Shown: in pieces, positions 12,868-13,229 of the stretch | Numbering within the stretch: the stretch's first letter is position 1 | How the letters are laid out: each line of letters starts with the position of its first letter | Assembly (NCBI RefSeq): GCF_030453725.1 | Contig: NZ_JAKDJU010000084.1 | Location: 1 to 13,229, forward strand | Source of the DNA: Brevibacterium picturae | Lineage (GTDB): Bacteria > Actinomycetota > Actinomycetes > Actinomycetales > Brevibacteriaceae | Direction: 5' to 3' | Length of the DNA stretch: 13,229 nt | Made by a program: the position numbers and the translations under genes | The notes under the pieces: model-generated | Database searches by the model: none | Seen by the model: the letters and a program-made list of their open reading frames with translations, nothing else | What the model was told of the DNA's origin: nothing

Positions 12868-13229
12868 ATGTCAGAGTCGAGTTTCAACCGGACCGAACCA
12901 TTCACCGAGCTCACCGTGCTCGAAGCGTCTCAGATCCCCACAGCCGTCGTGGAGGCCAGGAACGTGTCCATGGAAGATCTTCCCGGACTCTTCGATCGGA
13001 CCTTCTCGGGGCTGTTCCCGGCCCTGGCCGAGGCGGAGAAGGAGATTGCTGCTCCCGCGTTCGCGTTGTACACGCGCCAACCCAGCGACACGGTCGACTT
13101 GGAGATCGGCCTGCCGCTGACCTCCGGGCTGACGCGGGCCCTGCCCCTGGGCGAGGGCCTGATCGCGATCCCGTCTCAGCTGCCAGGAGGATCGATCGCA
13201 GCTCGGTCCCACCTCGGCGGCTACGACGG
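12868..13229 (+). CDS. GyrI-like / AraC effector-binding domain protein (3' truncated)
   Basis: The frame is open from ATG 12868 to the window edge, giving about 120 residues. The start has AGAGGA six bases upstream. The pattern LPGLFDRTFSGLFPAL, then FALYTRQPSDTVDLEIGLPL, fits the GyrI-like small-molecule-binding fold, where a helix is followed by a strand with a Y..-type aromatic and then D-x-E-x-G-x-P. No DNA-binding domain precedes it, so this is a stand-alone domain protein rather than an AraC or MerR regulator, unless one follows beyond the edge. Such proteins bind small ligands or toxins; the ligand here is unknown. It has its own apparent promoter, separate from pabA. In mycobacteria the gene after trpG is pknB on the opposite strand, so this gene is an insertion relative to that layout. 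Confidence 0.72.
   Translation, partial: MSESSFNRTEPFTELTVLEASQIPTAVVEARNVSMEDLPGLFDRTFSGLFPALAEAEKEIAAPAFALYTRQPSDTVDLEIGLPLTSGLTRALPLGEGLIAIPSQLPGGSIAARSHLGGYD

Noticed and set aside
1..13229. tRNA or rRNA genes
   Set aside because: No T-loop GGTTCRANNCC with matching acceptor arms and no rRNA-like stretches were seen; a tRNAscan run would settle this.

Overview
The window is high-GC bacterial DNA with actinobacterial character. The genes cwsA-like, ppiA, rhomboid, crgA, class E sortase, a small membrane protein and pabA/trpG occur in the order typical of the region near the chromosomal origin in Actinobacteria (compare Rv0008c-Rv0013 of Mycobacterium tuberculosis). A full-length tricorn protease and the general style suggest a Micrococcales-type organism. 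Brevibacterium is plausible but cannot be proved from the sequence alone.

Layout. The 3' tail of a membrane protein gene (1-101, +) is followed by a short motif array and by a tricorn protease gene on the minus strand (305-3634). An 80-bp divergent promoter region separates tricorn from argS (3715-5439, +), which is overlapped by 4 nt by a CynX/NimT-like MFS transporter gene (5436-6707). A convergent gap holds tandem repeats, a long two-part hairpin and a palindrome. Next come a cwsA-like gene (minus), ppiA (+) and a rhomboid protease gene (+). A 484-bp gene-free stretch (9224-9707) follows, holding 23-bp tandem repeats, a cluster of DnaA boxes in AT-rich DNA and a long hairpin. crgA (minus) is divergent from an operon of class E sortase, a 57-residue membrane protein and pabA/trpG. 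The window ends in the 5' part of a GyrI-like-domain gene.

How the genes fit together. CwsA, CrgA and the sortase belong to cell division, polar growth and surface assembly. PpiA and the rhomboid protease are conserved companions in this neighbourhood. Tricorn and ArgS are housekeeping functions (peptide degradation and tRNA charging). PabA/TrpG is the glutaminase subunit for folate and/or tryptophan synthesis.

Main points for a second look: (1) the DnaA-box cluster between the rhomboid gene and crgA, flanked by 23-bp iteron-like repeats, which looks like an origin or DnaA-titration element outside the usual dnaA-dnaN position; (2) short tandem arrays whose first unit contains the stop codon of the gene before it, at three separate genes; (3) four genes with a TANNNT-like -10 element 6-7 nt from the start codon, implying leaderless mRNAs; (4) long low-complexity extensions on CwsA, CrgA and the sortase.
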